Assembly (NCBI GenBank): GCA_900762005.1
Contig: CAAFEV010000115.1
Location: 1-24,434, forward strand
Length of the DNA: 24,434 nucleotides
Origin: an uncultured Oscillospiraceae bacterium
Lineage (GTDB): Bacteria; Bacillota; Clostridia; Oscillospirales; Oscillospiraceae
Direction of reading: 5' to 3'
The notes under the pieces were generated by a model, which was not told the DNA's origin, did no database searches, and saw only the letters and a program-made list of their open reading frames with translations. Made by a program: the position numbers and the translations under genes. Of the stretch, positions 15,410 to 22,676 are shown piece after piece (within the stretch, counting starts at the first letter, position 1; every line of letters starts with the position of its first letter).

Positions 15410-16120
15410 ATGAGATGTTATCAATGTAACGCCGAGCTGCCGGACGGCAGTGCGTTCTGCGGTGAATGCGGCGCGAAGCAGCCCGCCGCGCCTGCTGCGC
15501 CTCCCGCACCGCGCTATCAGGCTCCGGATTACGGCGCGCCCCCTGTCCAGAACTACGGTGCATCCCCTGCACCGAGCTATCAGGCTCCGAATTACGGTGC
15601 TCCCCCTGCCCCGGGCTATTATGGCGTACCCGCAGCGGGTTACGGCAGCCCCGCGCCCGCTCCGAAAAAGAAGAAGCTATTGCCGATTATCATTGCGGCG
15701 GCGGCAGCCCTTGTCGTAGTTGTCGCGCTGATTCTCGTATTCACCGGCGGCGGTCCGGAATCGGTCGCCGAAAAGTTCTATAACTCCATTGCAGACGATG
15801 ATATGGATGCGTTTGTGGATTGCTTCCAGCCGGATTATTATGAAGAAAACAAGACCTACATGGAAGCCGGCTTTAAGACAAGTGCCCTTTTCCTGAAAGA
15901 GTATGAGAATTTCTCCGTAAAGGTTTTGTCCTCCGAAGAACTGGACGATGACGAGCTGGAGGATTATCAGGAAGAATATAAAGAGAAATACAAATTAGAG
16001 GTTACGGAAGGCTGCGAGGTTCGCTTGAAGCTGTCTTGGGAAGATGATGGCGAGGAAAAAACAGAAAAGGATACGCTGACCGTTTTGAAAATCGACGGCG
16101 ATTGGTACATCTCGGAATAA
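15410..16120 (+). CDS. zinc-ribbon single-pass membrane protein with small NTF2-like C-terminal domain
   Basis: This is a 236-aa protein. The N-terminal zinc ribbon has Cys3, Cys6, Cys17 and Cys20, the same spacing as its two neighbours. Residues 25-85 are a Pro/Ala/Tyr/Gly-rich linker with a 21-residue repeat (YQAPxYGAPP units). A KKKK stop and one helix (about 90-110) follow. The C-terminal part (about 113-236) begins GPESVAEKFYNSIADDDMDAFVDCF and ends LTVLKIDGDWYISE. This is the usual beginning and end of DUF4878/NTF2-like extracytoplasmic domains, which in other proteins bind ligands or partners. AAGGAGA lies 8 bp before the ATG. Its C-terminal domain differs from the other three cluster proteins, so the shared feature is the ribbon, linker and helix. 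Function is unknown. Confidence 0.85.
   Translation: MRCYQCNAELPDGSAFCGECGAKQPAAPAAPPAPRYQAPDYGAPPVQNYGASPAPSYQAPNYGAPPAPGYYGVPAAGYGSPAPAPKKKKLLPIIIAAAAALVVVVALILVFTGGGPESVAEKFYNSIADDDMDAFVDCFQPDYYEENKTYMEAGFKTSALFLKEYENFSVKVLSSEELDDDELEDYQEEYKEKYKLEVTEGCEVRLKLSWEDDGEEKTEKDTLTVLKIDGDWYISE
15512..15637 (+). repeat. two tandem copies of a 63-bp in-frame repeat (Pro/Tyr/Gly-rich linker)
   Basis: Copies at 15512-15574 and 15575-15637 encode 21-residue units beginning RYQAPDYGAPP and SYQAPNYGAPP. A block of 14 identical bases (GCTATCAGGCTCCG) recurs with a 63-bp offset. Low-complexity linkers of this type vary in copy number between strains. Confidence 0.8.
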
Positions 16121-16157
16121 CTGCCGCGCAGCGCGGGCAGCGAAACAAAAGAAAAAA

Positions 16158-16255
16158 GGCACTGCCGTTTCGCATTCGGAGCGGTAGCGTAGTAACCGCA
16201 TAAAGAAACCTTGGCGAAGGGAGCTCCCTGCTTTCCGCATAACGGATGCAGTGCC
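16158..16255. other. structured intergenic element closed by an 8-bp inverted repeat
   Basis: This lies in the gene-free stretch 16121-16402. GGCACTGC (16158-16165) pairs with GCAGTGCC (16248-16255). Inside are GCGGT-N9-ACCGC (16181-16199), CCTT-GGCG-AAGG (16209-16220) and the 12-bp palindrome AGGGAGCTCCCT (16218-16229, overlapping the previous hairpin by 3 bp). On the minus strand the closing stem is followed by six T then CTTTTG, like a terminator tail. It could be a small RNA or a mobile palindromic element. I do not recognise a known RNA family. Confidence 0.4.
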
Positions 16256-16276
16256 CGTGAGAACAATCACCGGACA

Positions 16277-16306
16277 CTGCCGCAGGCAGGCTTCCCTCGC
16301 CTTTTT
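16277..16306 (+). terminator. weak terminator-like hairpins before the last zinc-ribbon gene
   Basis: CTGCC-GCA-GGCAG (16277-16289) is followed by AGGC-N7-GCCT (16288-16302) with a run of T. The two share bases and would be alternatives. Stems are only 4-5 bp, so termination would be partial at best. Confidence 0.3.
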
Positions 16307-16341
16307 CGACCGTTCCGCCGTGACGGCAGACACAAGCCCTA

Positions 16342-16370
16342 TTGACAAATGTCGAATATTAGGGTATCCT
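16342..16370 (+). promoter_or_regulatory. promoter of the last zinc-ribbon gene
   Basis: A consensus TTGACA (16342-16347), a 17-bp spacer and TATCCT (16365-16370) lie 32 bp before the start codon at 16403. The last gene of the cluster can therefore be expressed apart from the first three. The promoter has the same form as the one at 12179 (consensus -35, degenerate -10). Confidence 0.65.
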
Positions 16371-16402
16371 ATGCTTGTAAAACGGAAAAGGAGGAATCTG
16401 TT

Positions 16403-18073
16403 ATGCTATGCAGTCATTGCGGAGCGGCTATGCCGGAGGACGGTAGCTTTTGCCCCGCGTGCGGCACGCCGGTGCCCGAGCCTGTGAACGCCGCTGCTCC
16501 GGAGCAGCAAACGCCTGTTTCGGAGGAAGCACCCGCCGTTCCTGAAACGATTGATTGTTCGGAGGAATCGGCTATCTCCGAGGAAGCGGTTATCCCCGAG
16601 GAAGTGGCAATCCCCGGGGAAGCGGCTGCGCCGGAAGAGCTGTCTAAGCCGCACAGCAAAAAGAAGCTCGTCGCCGGAATTGTCGCGGCGGTTGCGGTGC
16701 TTGCGCTTGTCGGCGGTCTGCTGTGGTACTTTTTGGTCTACAACACGCCGCAAAACCGTCTGGAGCGCGCCATTGAAAAAACAGAAGCGCAGCTCCGTGA
16801 GGCACTCGGTGAGAGCGAGCGGCTCCAAACGCTGCTTGAGAATGCCAAAGCCCTGTGCGAGCGCAGGGAGTACACCCTGTCCATGGAGCTACACAGCAAT
16901 GTCGAGCAGGATCTTACCGCTGTCGGCTTTGGTACGCTGAACAGCCGTCATGATTTTGAAGCTGCGCTGCACTACAGCTTTGAACGCGAGGCCCTTGCCG
17001 CAGCAATCAAATATGTCGAGCAGATAAGCACGACCGGGTCAACGAACGAGCTTCCGGATCTGACGGACCGTAATACCGAAAAAGAAATTAACCTCTACGC
17101 CGACCGCGAGCAGGCGCAGGTGCAGACGGCAGACTCCGACAAGGTCTATACCGTGCCGCTGTCGGACTTCGGCAAGCAGCTTGAGCAGTCCCCGTGGAAG
17201 CGTGTAATTGCCATGTCAGGCGTTGATGAAAAGGTGCAGGAGCTGTTTCCACTGCTGGAAATCAACCTCTTTCCCGACTTCAGCGAAAAGGCGGTGAAGG
17301 CAGCGGGCGGCAAGCCGCTTGTCCGCTTCTTGGACAGCCTGACCATGGAGGAGACCGACGACACCATCACAGACGCGCCGAAGGAGCTGACCGTCTTTGT
17401 CTGCAAGCCGGATACGGAGGCGTTATCGCAGGCAGACCGCAGGCTCGGAGTTTATTTAATGGAGCAGATGTTCGGCAAAGCGTTTGCCGAACAGGGAGAG
17501 ACACTGTCGGCGCAGGCAGAGAGCATATACGATGCGTTTGAGGATTTTCGCATCTATTTTGGCGTGAATGCCGACGGCTGCCTTTCCGCTGTTGAGATTA
17601 CTTTTGAAACGGACGAGGCTACAGCCGGCGTGGTGTTTCTGCTAGAGGGAGAGGGCAATCTGTTTGAGAGCTTCCGCGTCCGCGTTTATGAGGACGGCGA
17701 GCAGACCGAGGATACGCTGTCGGGCAGTCTGCTGCCCAAGCAGGACGGCTTTGTCCTGACGCTGCAAGGTGCCGGCTTCGGCTCGGTTTCTCTGCTGGTG
17801 AATGACCGCGAGGGCACCCTCAAGGTAACGCAGGAGGGCGGGCTGACAGAGCTTCCGTATTCTGACTTTATGGGTGGGCTTGGCACCGAGATGTTGCAGG
17901 ACGATGAACCGACGGAGGTCGTAGTCACCTATGGAACCACCGAAGAGGGCCTCTGGTTTGCCTATGAGGACGATGAGAGAACGGTACGTTACGTGTTCGA
18001 CGCGCTGCAGGAGGAGCCGAAGCCCTTAGAGGGAGAACTTGCTGATGCCCTGCAGCTGTTCCCCGGCACATAA
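16403..18073 (+). CDS. zinc-ribbon single-pass membrane protein, large extracytoplasmic domain (paralogue)
   Basis: This is a protein of unknown function, about 556 aa. Its zinc ribbon has Cys3, Cys6, Cys17 and Cys20. An acidic linker (23-82) contains four six-residue EExxxP-type units (about 54-77). HSKKK and one helix (about 89-112) follow. The neck after the helix (YNTPQNRLERAIEKTEAQLREALGESE) closely matches the protein at 13656 (FNAPQYKLAKAAENTLEQLREAVGDSE). Further shared landmarks are YADREQAQ (about 231-238), EINLFPDFS (about 285-293), FRIYFGVNADGCL (about 381-393) and NLFESFRVRVYEDG (about 418-431). It is the closest paralogue of that gene. ATG 16403 has AGGAGGAA 8 bp upstream; the longer frame from 16349 starts inside the promoter. 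It converges on ygiQ, and a shared terminator follows. Confidence 0.82.
   Translation: MLCSHCGAAMPEDGSFCPACGTPVPEPVNAAAPEQQTPVSEEAPAVPETIDCSEESAISEEAVIPEEVAIPGEAAAPEELSKPHSKKKLVAGIVAAVAVLALVGGLLWYFLVYNTPQNRLERAIEKTEAQLREALGESERLQTLLENAKALCERREYTLSMELHSNVEQDLTAVGFGTLNSRHDFEAALHYSFEREALAAAIKYVEQISTTGSTNELPDLTDRNTEKEINLYADREQAQVQTADSDKVYTVPLSDFGKQLEQSPWKRVIAMSGVDEKVQELFPLLEINLFPDFSEKAVKAAGGKPLVRFLDSLTMEETDDTITDAPKELTVFVCKPDTEALSQADRRLGVYLMEQMFGKAFAEQGETLSAQAESIYDAFEDFRIYFGVNADGCLSAVEITFETDEATAGVVFLLEGEGNLFESFRVRVYEDGEQTEDTLSGSLLPKQDGFVLTLQGAGFGSVSLLVNDREGTLKVTQEGGLTELPYSDFMGGLGTEMLQDDEPTEVVVTYGTTEEGLWFAYEDDERTVRYVFDALQEEPKPLEGELADALQLFPGT
16562..16633 (+). repeat. four degenerate 18-bp in-frame repeats (EExxxP linker)
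   Basis: Four consecutive 18-bp units encode EESAIS, EEAVIP, EEVAIP and GEAAAP in the linker of the last zinc-ribbon protein. The repeat makes an acidic, extended spacer between ribbon and membrane. Confidence 0.65.
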
Positions 18074-18104
18074 CCGAGCCAGCTCTTTTCAGTTCAATTC
18101 AAAT

Positions 18105-18136
18105 AAGAAACGCTGACCGGACGGTCAGCGTTTCTT
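18105..18136. terminator. bidirectional terminator, overlapping the ygiQ stop codon
   Basis: A perfect 14-bp stem (AAGAAACGCTGACC with GGTCAGCGTTTCTT, loop GGAC) sits between two converging genes. Its right arm contains the last codons and the TGA of ygiQ (18127-18125). T-rich sequence follows the stem on both strands. Confidence 0.85.
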
Positions 18137-20137
18137 GCGCTTTTTCAGATAGCGTTCCGCCTGCGCAAGCTGTGCGGCGGTCAGCGGCGCGGGCGGCTGC
18201 GCCTTGCGCTCTTTCTTTATCGGGGTGCTGCCCGTGCCTGCCGCAGGACTGCCTGCTTTCGCCGCGAAGCCGCGCCGACTTTCGGTGGTCTTTACGGACG
18301 GAGGCCTGCGCTTTTTTCCGTACTGCGTTTCCGGCGCGGCGGGTGCTTTGCGTTCTCCGGCAGCCGGTCGCACCAGACAGGCTTTGTCAAAGCCGATTAA
18401 ATCCGTGCGCCCTGCCTTTTGCAGTGCCTCGCGCACCAATGCCGCATTGCGCGGATTGCGGTATTGAATCAGGGCACGCTGCATCTCCTTCTCGTGTGCG
18501 TCGGTCGGCACATAGACCGGCTGCATCGTGCGAGGATCCAGCCCCGTGTAATACATCACGGTGGAAAGCGTCGAGGGCGTGGGATAAAAATCCTGCACCT
18601 GCTCCGGCATATACCCCAAATCACGCACATATTCCGCTAATTTGACCGCTTCCTTCATCGTCGAGCCGGGATGGGAGCTCATCAGATAGGGCACAAGAAA
18701 CTGCTTTTTGCCGAGGGTCTCGTTGAGCGCGTTGTATTTGCGGCAAAACTGCGTATAAACCGCCTGCGGCGGCTTGCCCATATAGCGCAGCACCTCATCC
18801 GAGACGTGCTCCGGCGCAACCTTAAGCTGACCGGAGACATGATACTCCACCAGCTCGCGGAAAAATTCGGAAGAGGCGTCGGCAAGCAGATAATCAAAGC
18901 GGATTCCGCTGCGAATAAAGACCTTTTTGACCTTCGGCAACGCCCGCAGCTTTCGCAACAGACTTACATAATCCGACTGGTCGGCCTGTAAATTTCTGCA
19001 CGGGGTCGGAAACAGGCATTGCCGGTTCTGACACACGCCCTGGGTGCGCTGCTTTTCGCAGGCGGGATGGCGGAAATTTGCCGTCGGTCCCCCCACATCG
19101 TGAAGATAGCCCTTAAAGGCGGGATGGCGCGTCATGCGCTCCGCCTCGGCAAGCAGCGATTCGTGGGAACGCGCCTGCACAATGCGCCCCTGATGAAAGG
19201 TCAGCGAGCAGAAGGAGCAGCCGCCGAAGCAGCCGCGGCACGAGGTCAGCGAAAACTGCACCTCGGCAATCGCCGCAACGCCCCCGGTATAGGACGGGTG
19301 CGGCGCGTTTTCGTAGGGTAAGCCGTAAACCGTGTCCATCTCTTCGGTGGAAAGCGGCGGCTGCGGCGGATTCTGCACGACAAAGTCGTGTCCGTAAGGC
19401 TCAATCAGCCGTTTCGCCGTGAAGGGGTCGGTGTTTTTGTACTGCACGGCAAAGCTCTCGGCATAGTGCCGCCTGTTCTGCAGCAGCCTGTCAAAGGACG
19501 GCAGGACGACGGCGTTGTCGTAATCGGGCGCGGCTGTGGGATAAACCGTTCCGGCGAGATAAGTCAAATCGCGCACGGAAAGCCCGCTGTTCAGTGCGTC
19601 CGCCAGCTCGACGATGCTGCGCTCGCCCATGCCGTAGAGCAATAAATCCGCCTGCGCGTCAAGTAAAATCGAACGCTTCAGCCGCTCTGACCAGTAGTCA
19701 TAGTGCGCCAGACGGCGCAGACTTGCCTCAATGCCGCCGATGATAATCGGCGCGTCGGGGTGTGTCTGCCGTATCAGATTGCAGTAAACCACCGTCGCAT
19801 AATCCGGGCGTTTGCCCGTCATGCCGCCGGGGGTGTAGGCGTCGGTTCTGCGGCGGTGCTTGGTGACAGAGTAGTGATTCACCATGGAATCCATGTTTCC
19901 GCCGGAAACCAGCCAGCCAAGGCGCGGCGTGCCGCAGACATTGACCGACTGCGGGTTTTTCCAGTCCGGCTGTGAAACGATGGCAACCTTGTACCCCGCG
20001 TGCTCCAGAACGCGGGAGATAATCGCCGCGCCGAAGGACGGATGATCTACATATGCATCGCCGATGACATAGACAAAATCCGCCTGCTGCCATCCCCGCG
20101 CTTGCATATCTGCCGCGGTTATCGGTAAAAACGCCAT
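18125..20137 (-). CDS. ygiQ: YgiQ-family radical SAM protein
   Basis: This is a 670-aa cytosolic iron-sulfur protein of the UPF0313/YgiQ family; the reaction is not known. An N-terminal B12-binding-like region (about 20-200) carries FVYVIGDAYVDHPSFG and IIIGGIEASLRRLAHYDYW. The radical SAM core has the CxxxCxxC cluster motif (Cys303, Cys307, Cys310 in CRGCFGGCSFCSL), a second cysteine-rich stretch (HPACEKQRTQGVCQNRQCLFPTPC) and the YLMSSHPGSTMKEAVKLAEY and DFYPTPSTLSTVMYYTG motifs. The last 80 residues are a basic, Pro/Ala-rich tail ending in KKRKKR, common in this family. Its ATG overlaps the dut stop codon by one base (TAATG), so it is the last gene of the PAP2-hydrolase-dut-ygiQ operon and probably coupled to dut. 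Confidence 0.95.
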   Translation of the reverse strand: MAFLPITAADMQARGWQQADFVYVIGDAYVDHPSFGAAIISRVLEHAGYKVAIVSQPDWKNPQSVNVCGTPRLGWLVSGGNMDSMVNHYSVTKHRRRTDAYTPGGMTGKRPDYATVVYCNLIRQTHPDAPIIIGGIEASLRRLAHYDYWSERLKRSILLDAQADLLLYGMGERSIVELADALNSGLSVRDLTYLAGTVYPTAAPDYDNAVVLPSFDRLLQNRRHYAESFAVQYKNTDPFTAKRLIEPYGHDFVVQNPPQPPLSTEEMDTVYGLPYENAPHPSYTGGVAAIAEVQFSLTSCRGCFGGCSFCSLTFHQGRIVQARSHESLLAEAERMTRHPAFKGYLHDVGGPTANFRHPACEKQRTQGVCQNRQCLFPTPCRNLQADQSDYVSLLRKLRALPKVKKVFIRSGIRFDYLLADASSEFFRELVEYHVSGQLKVAPEHVSDEVLRYMGKPPQAVYTQFCRKYNALNETLGKKQFLVPYLMSSHPGSTMKEAVKLAEYVRDLGYMPEQVQDFYPTPSTLSTVMYYTGLDPRTMQPVYVPTDAHEKEMQRALIQYRNPRNAALVREALQKAGRTDLIGFDKACLVRPAAGERKAPAAPETQYGKKRRPPSVKTTESRRGFAAKAGSPAAGTGSTPIKKERKAQPPAPLTAAQLAQAERYLKKRKKR

Positions 20138-20577
20138 TATTTCGTCCCCGTTGATCCGAAGCCGCCGGTGCCGCGTACAGTGTCCGAAAGCGTCTGCGTC
20201 TCGACAAACTGTGCCGTCAGATACGGCGTGAGAATGAGCTGCGCAATGCGCTCGCCCGGTGCAATCTCCTGCGCCTTTGTTCCGTGGTTGTGCAGCGGCA
20301 CGAAAAATTCACCGCGATAGTCCGAGTCGATGACCCCGACCTTATTCGCCGGGGCTAAGCCGCGCTTCGCGGCAAGCCCGCTGCGCGCAAATACCAGCCC
20401 CGCATAACCGGCCGGAATTTCCAGCGCAATGCCGAGGGAAATCAGCTTTGTCTCTCCCGGCTGCAGGGTCACGGGTGCGTCAATACAGGCGCATAAATCC
20501 GCTCCGGCGGAAAATTCCGTGCCGTAAATCGGCAGCCTTGCCGCAGAGTGCAGCTTTTTGACGCGAACCGGTTGCAT
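20137..20577 (-). CDS. dut: deoxyuridine 5'-triphosphate nucleotidohydrolase (dUTPase)
   Basis: This homotrimeric dUTPase converts dUTP to dUMP and pyrophosphate in the cytosol, which keeps uracil out of DNA and supplies the thymidylate precursor. All five motifs are present in 146 aa: AGADL (24-28), ARSGLA (64-69), GVIDSDYRGE (81-90, with the uracil-stacking Tyr87), RIAQLI (110-115) and the C-terminal P-loop-like RGTGGFGSTG (135-144). The length matches cellular trimeric dUTPases. AAGGAGGT lies 4-5 bp before the ATG, a very strong site. It sits 32 bp after the alpha/beta hydrolase gene, and its stop overlaps the ygiQ start. Confidence 0.97.
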   Translation of the reverse strand: MQPVRVKKLHSAARLPIYGTEFSAGADLCACIDAPVTLQPGETKLISLGIALEIPAGYAGLVFARSGLAAKRGLAPANKVGVIDSDYRGEFFVPLHNHGTKAQEIAPGERIAQLILTPYLTAQFVETQTLSDTVRGTGGFGSTGTK

Positions 20578-20609
20578 AAAGACCTCCTTGCGCCGGAAAA
20601 CCCGACGGC

Positions 20610-21572
20610 TTATGAATTCGTTTTGCTTGCGCCGAGCGTGCGCTCCAAAAAAGCGCAGACCATAGCGCGGTATTGCTCGGGCTGAATCAGATAGCTCTGG
20701 CCGTGTCCGGCACCGGGCACGAGTAAGAGGGTTTTGTCCTTGCTCGCGCAGGCGGCGTAGTTGCGCTTCGTCATTTCGCAGGGGACGAAGGTATCCGCTT
20801 CACCGTGGGCAAAGAACACAGGCAGCGTCGTTTGCTGCAGGGCTGTCAGCGTGGAGTACTCCTTCAGGCCGAAGCCTGCGAACAGGCGCGTTTCCAGATT
20901 GAGCAGAAACAGCACGGGCGCGGCGGGAATATGATTTTCCCGGGCAAGCTTACCGATAATTCCGGCGGGTGAGGTGAAGCCGCAGTCGGCAATTACGCCG
21001 CGCACGTTCGCCGCAAGCGGATTACCGGCAGCCATCAGAACGGTGGTCGCACCCATCGAAAGCCCGCTGATGAGCAGCGGAATGTCCGCGCCGAAGTGCG
21101 CGTTGTGCCACGTAACCCAAGTGGCGACGTCGCGCCGTTCGCGGATGCCGAAGGTTATATAATGACCCTGCGAGCTGCCCTGCGCCCGCTGATCCACCAG
21201 AAGCAGATTCAAGCCCTGCCCGTGGTAAAACGCAAATGCCGCGCCGAAATCGACCTCGGGATAGCTGCGCCAGCCGTGGAACAGTAAAATCGTCCCGCGT
21301 GCATTTTCGCACGGCACATAGCGCGCAGCAAGCCGCAATCCGTCAAACGACTGCGTGGAAACCAGCTCATGCGGCATGCGCTCCAGCCAGCTCCGCGCCT
21401 CGATAATCATCGGCGTGAACTGCCGGAAGGCGGAGTGCGCGAGCTGCTTTTCAATGTCCACGCCGAGTGGCTTTCCGCGGCGGCAGGCGACACGCAGCAC
21501 CGCGAAAATTGCAATAAACAGTAGCAGCAGGAGTGTGCCGAGCAGAATCAGAATCACCCAGACAGGCTTCAT
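20610..21572 (-). CDS. membrane-anchored alpha/beta hydrolase
   Basis: This is a 320-aa serine hydrolase. One N-terminal helix (about 5-27) anchors it in the membrane and a positively charged CRRGK follows. The hydrolase fold begins with GTILLFHGWRS (93-103, the oxyanion HG), then LVDQRAQGSSQG (125-136). The nucleophile elbow is GLSMGA with Ser172, the acid is Asp260 (HGEADTFVP) and the base is His290 (GAGHGQSY). This is the layout of the S33/BAAT-like group of Firmicutes alpha/beta hydrolases. The substrate (ester, lipid or peptide) is unknown. The ATG at 21572 overlaps the PAP2 stop in an ATGA. A second ATG at 21578 is equally near the AAAGGA and would add only Met-Phe. It lies between a lipid-phosphate phosphatase and dut in one operon. 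Confidence 0.88.
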   Translation of the reverse strand: MKPVWVILILLGTLLLLLFIAIFAVLRVACRRGKPLGVDIEKQLAHSAFRQFTPMIIEARSWLERMPHELVSTQSFDGLRLAARYVPCENARGTILLFHGWRSYPEVDFGAAFAFYHGQGLNLLLVDQRAQGSSQGHYITFGIRERRDVATWVTWHNAHFGADIPLLISGLSMGATTVLMAAGNPLAANVRGVIADCGFTSPAGIIGKLARENHIPAAPVLFLLNLETRLFAGFGLKEYSTLTALQQTTLPVFFAHGEADTFVPCEMTKRNYAACASKDKTLLLVPGAGHGQSYLIQPEQYRAMVCAFLERTLGASKTNS

Positions 21573-22498
21573 GAACATCGCTTCCTTTCTGCCAAACGGC
21601 GTAGCCACGGAAAGCTCAGAGGCCAGACGAGCGCAGCGAAAATCACCACCGCGAAATAACGCAGAGCGTTGCTGCCGAGCCAGGTAAAGCCGATGGCGAG
21701 AAAACCGTATTTCAAGCCCTCTTTGACTGCCAGCAGCAGCCCCAGCCCGAACGCGACCTTGAGAATTTGTGCGGGCAGCGAGGCTTTTTCCGAGAAGTGC
21801 ACGTACTTCTGTTCCAACGGATAGGCGAGCAAAAAGCCGAGCAGGGCACCGAGCAGGGAATAGCTGTTTTTGCGCCCCTCATACAAATTCTCCGCGTCCA
21901 CGTCGGCGGGAAAACGCGCACAATTGGCGTAAAGGACAAAGGCAAGTGCACAGAAAAGCATCCCGCCCAGAAGGACATACATCCGCTTGGGCTTTTTGAG
22001 TGCCCAGTGCATCATCGGGTAAAACGCAAGCACCAGCACCAGTGCAATTACCAGAGAAACGCCAACGTCCATTGGGGTGTGTACGCCCAGATACATCCGC
22101 GAAACCGCACATAGCAAAGCAAGGCAGATGCAGACAATGCGCAGCCATTTTCTGCGGTGCCAGCGGGCAATGCCGCCGAGTGTGCCGACGGCGTTCTGCG
22201 TATGCCCCGAGGGGAAGGAGTAGCCCGTCGCGCTGCCCTTTGCCGCATTCACCTGTGTCAACGCGGGGTCGCGCACCCACGGACGCGGAATGCGGCAAAG
22301 CAGCTTCAAAAACTGGTTGAGAATGGTGCCGAAAAATCCGATGAATAACAGATAATAGCCCTCGCGCTTATCGACGCACCAAAACACCGTCAGCGCAAGC
22401 ACGATGAACAGAATTTCCTCCCCGAAGCAGGTAAAAAACAGCATAAGTGCGTCCAAAACCGGATTGCGCAGTCCCTCGAGCCAATACAGCACCGCCAT
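21569..22498 (-). CDS. PAP2-family membrane phosphatase
   Basis: This is a 309-aa polytopic protein with about seven hydrophobic segments. The PAP2 acid-phosphatase signature is complete: K65-x6-RP (KLLCRIPRP), PSGH (96-99) and SRMYLGVHTPMD with Arg134, His140 and Asp144. These residues hydrolyse phosphomonoesters such as phosphatidic acid or undecaprenyl pyrophosphate at the outer face of the membrane. The exact substrate is not set by sequence. The C-terminal 140 residues extend beyond the minimal domain with three or more further helices. ATG 22498 is chosen because TGGAGG lies 7 bp upstream; the frame stays open to 22546 but that part overlaps the promoter. It is the first gene of a four-gene operon. 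Confidence 0.92.
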   Translation of the reverse strand: MAVLYWLEGLRNPVLDALMLFFTCFGEEILFIVLALTVFWCVDKREGYYLLFIGFFGTILNQFLKLLCRIPRPWVRDPALTQVNAAKGSATGYSFPSGHTQNAVGTLGGIARWHRRKWLRIVCICLALLCAVSRMYLGVHTPMDVGVSLVIALVLVLAFYPMMHWALKKPKRMYVLLGGMLFCALAFVLYANCARFPADVDAENLYEGRKNSYSLLGALLGFLLAYPLEQKYVHFSEKASLPAQILKVAFGLGLLLAVKEGLKYGFLAIGFTWLGSNALRYFAVVIFAALVWPLSFPWLRRLAERKRCS

Positions 22499-22526
22499 AA
22501 GCAAGCCTCCATTTAATTCTATTGCT

Positions 22527-22555
22527 ATTGTACCACACTCCCGCAAAAATGAAAA
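22527..22555 (-). promoter_or_regulatory. promoter of the PAP2-hydrolase-dut-ygiQ operon
   Basis: On the minus strand, TTTTCA (22555-22550), a 17-bp spacer and TACAAT (22532-22527) preceded by TGG form an extended -10, 29 bp before the PAP2 start. Its -35 lies 4 bp from the 22-bp tandem repeat. Confidence 0.65.
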
Positions 22556-22558
22556 GCA

Positions 22559-22602
22559 CCTTTGCCCGTCTTTTTCCGCGCCTTTGCCCGTCTTTTTCCG
22601 CG
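22559..22602. repeat. perfect 22-bp tandem duplication between divergent promoters
   Basis: Bases 22559-22580 and 22581-22602 are identical (each begins CCTTTGCCCG and ends TTTTTCCGCG). The repeat fills the space between the -35 of the minus-strand PAP2 promoter and the -35 of the plus-strand promoter at 22609. It may be a recent slippage duplication or a pair of protein-binding sites. Confidence 0.9.
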
Positions 22603-22608
22603 CCGCTC

Positions 22609-22638
22609 TTGCAATGCGTGGGCGGAATGTGATATACT
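22609..22638 (+). promoter_or_regulatory. promoter of the TIGR04255-like gene
   Basis: TTGCAA (22609-22614), an 18-bp spacer and TATACT (22633-22638) preceded by TGA form an extended -10. It lies 38 bp before the start codon. Confidence 0.75.
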
Positions 22639-22676
22639 ATCCGATAGAAAAAACGAAAAGGAAGGGTGAATTTGTG

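Noticed and set aside
12246..18073. Zinc-ribbon proteins as DNA-binding regulators
   Set aside because: Each ribbon is followed by a linker and a membrane helix with most of the protein outside. A transcription factor role is not supported.
22559..22602. CRISPR array
   Set aside because: There are only two directly abutting copies with no spacer, and no cas gene is present.
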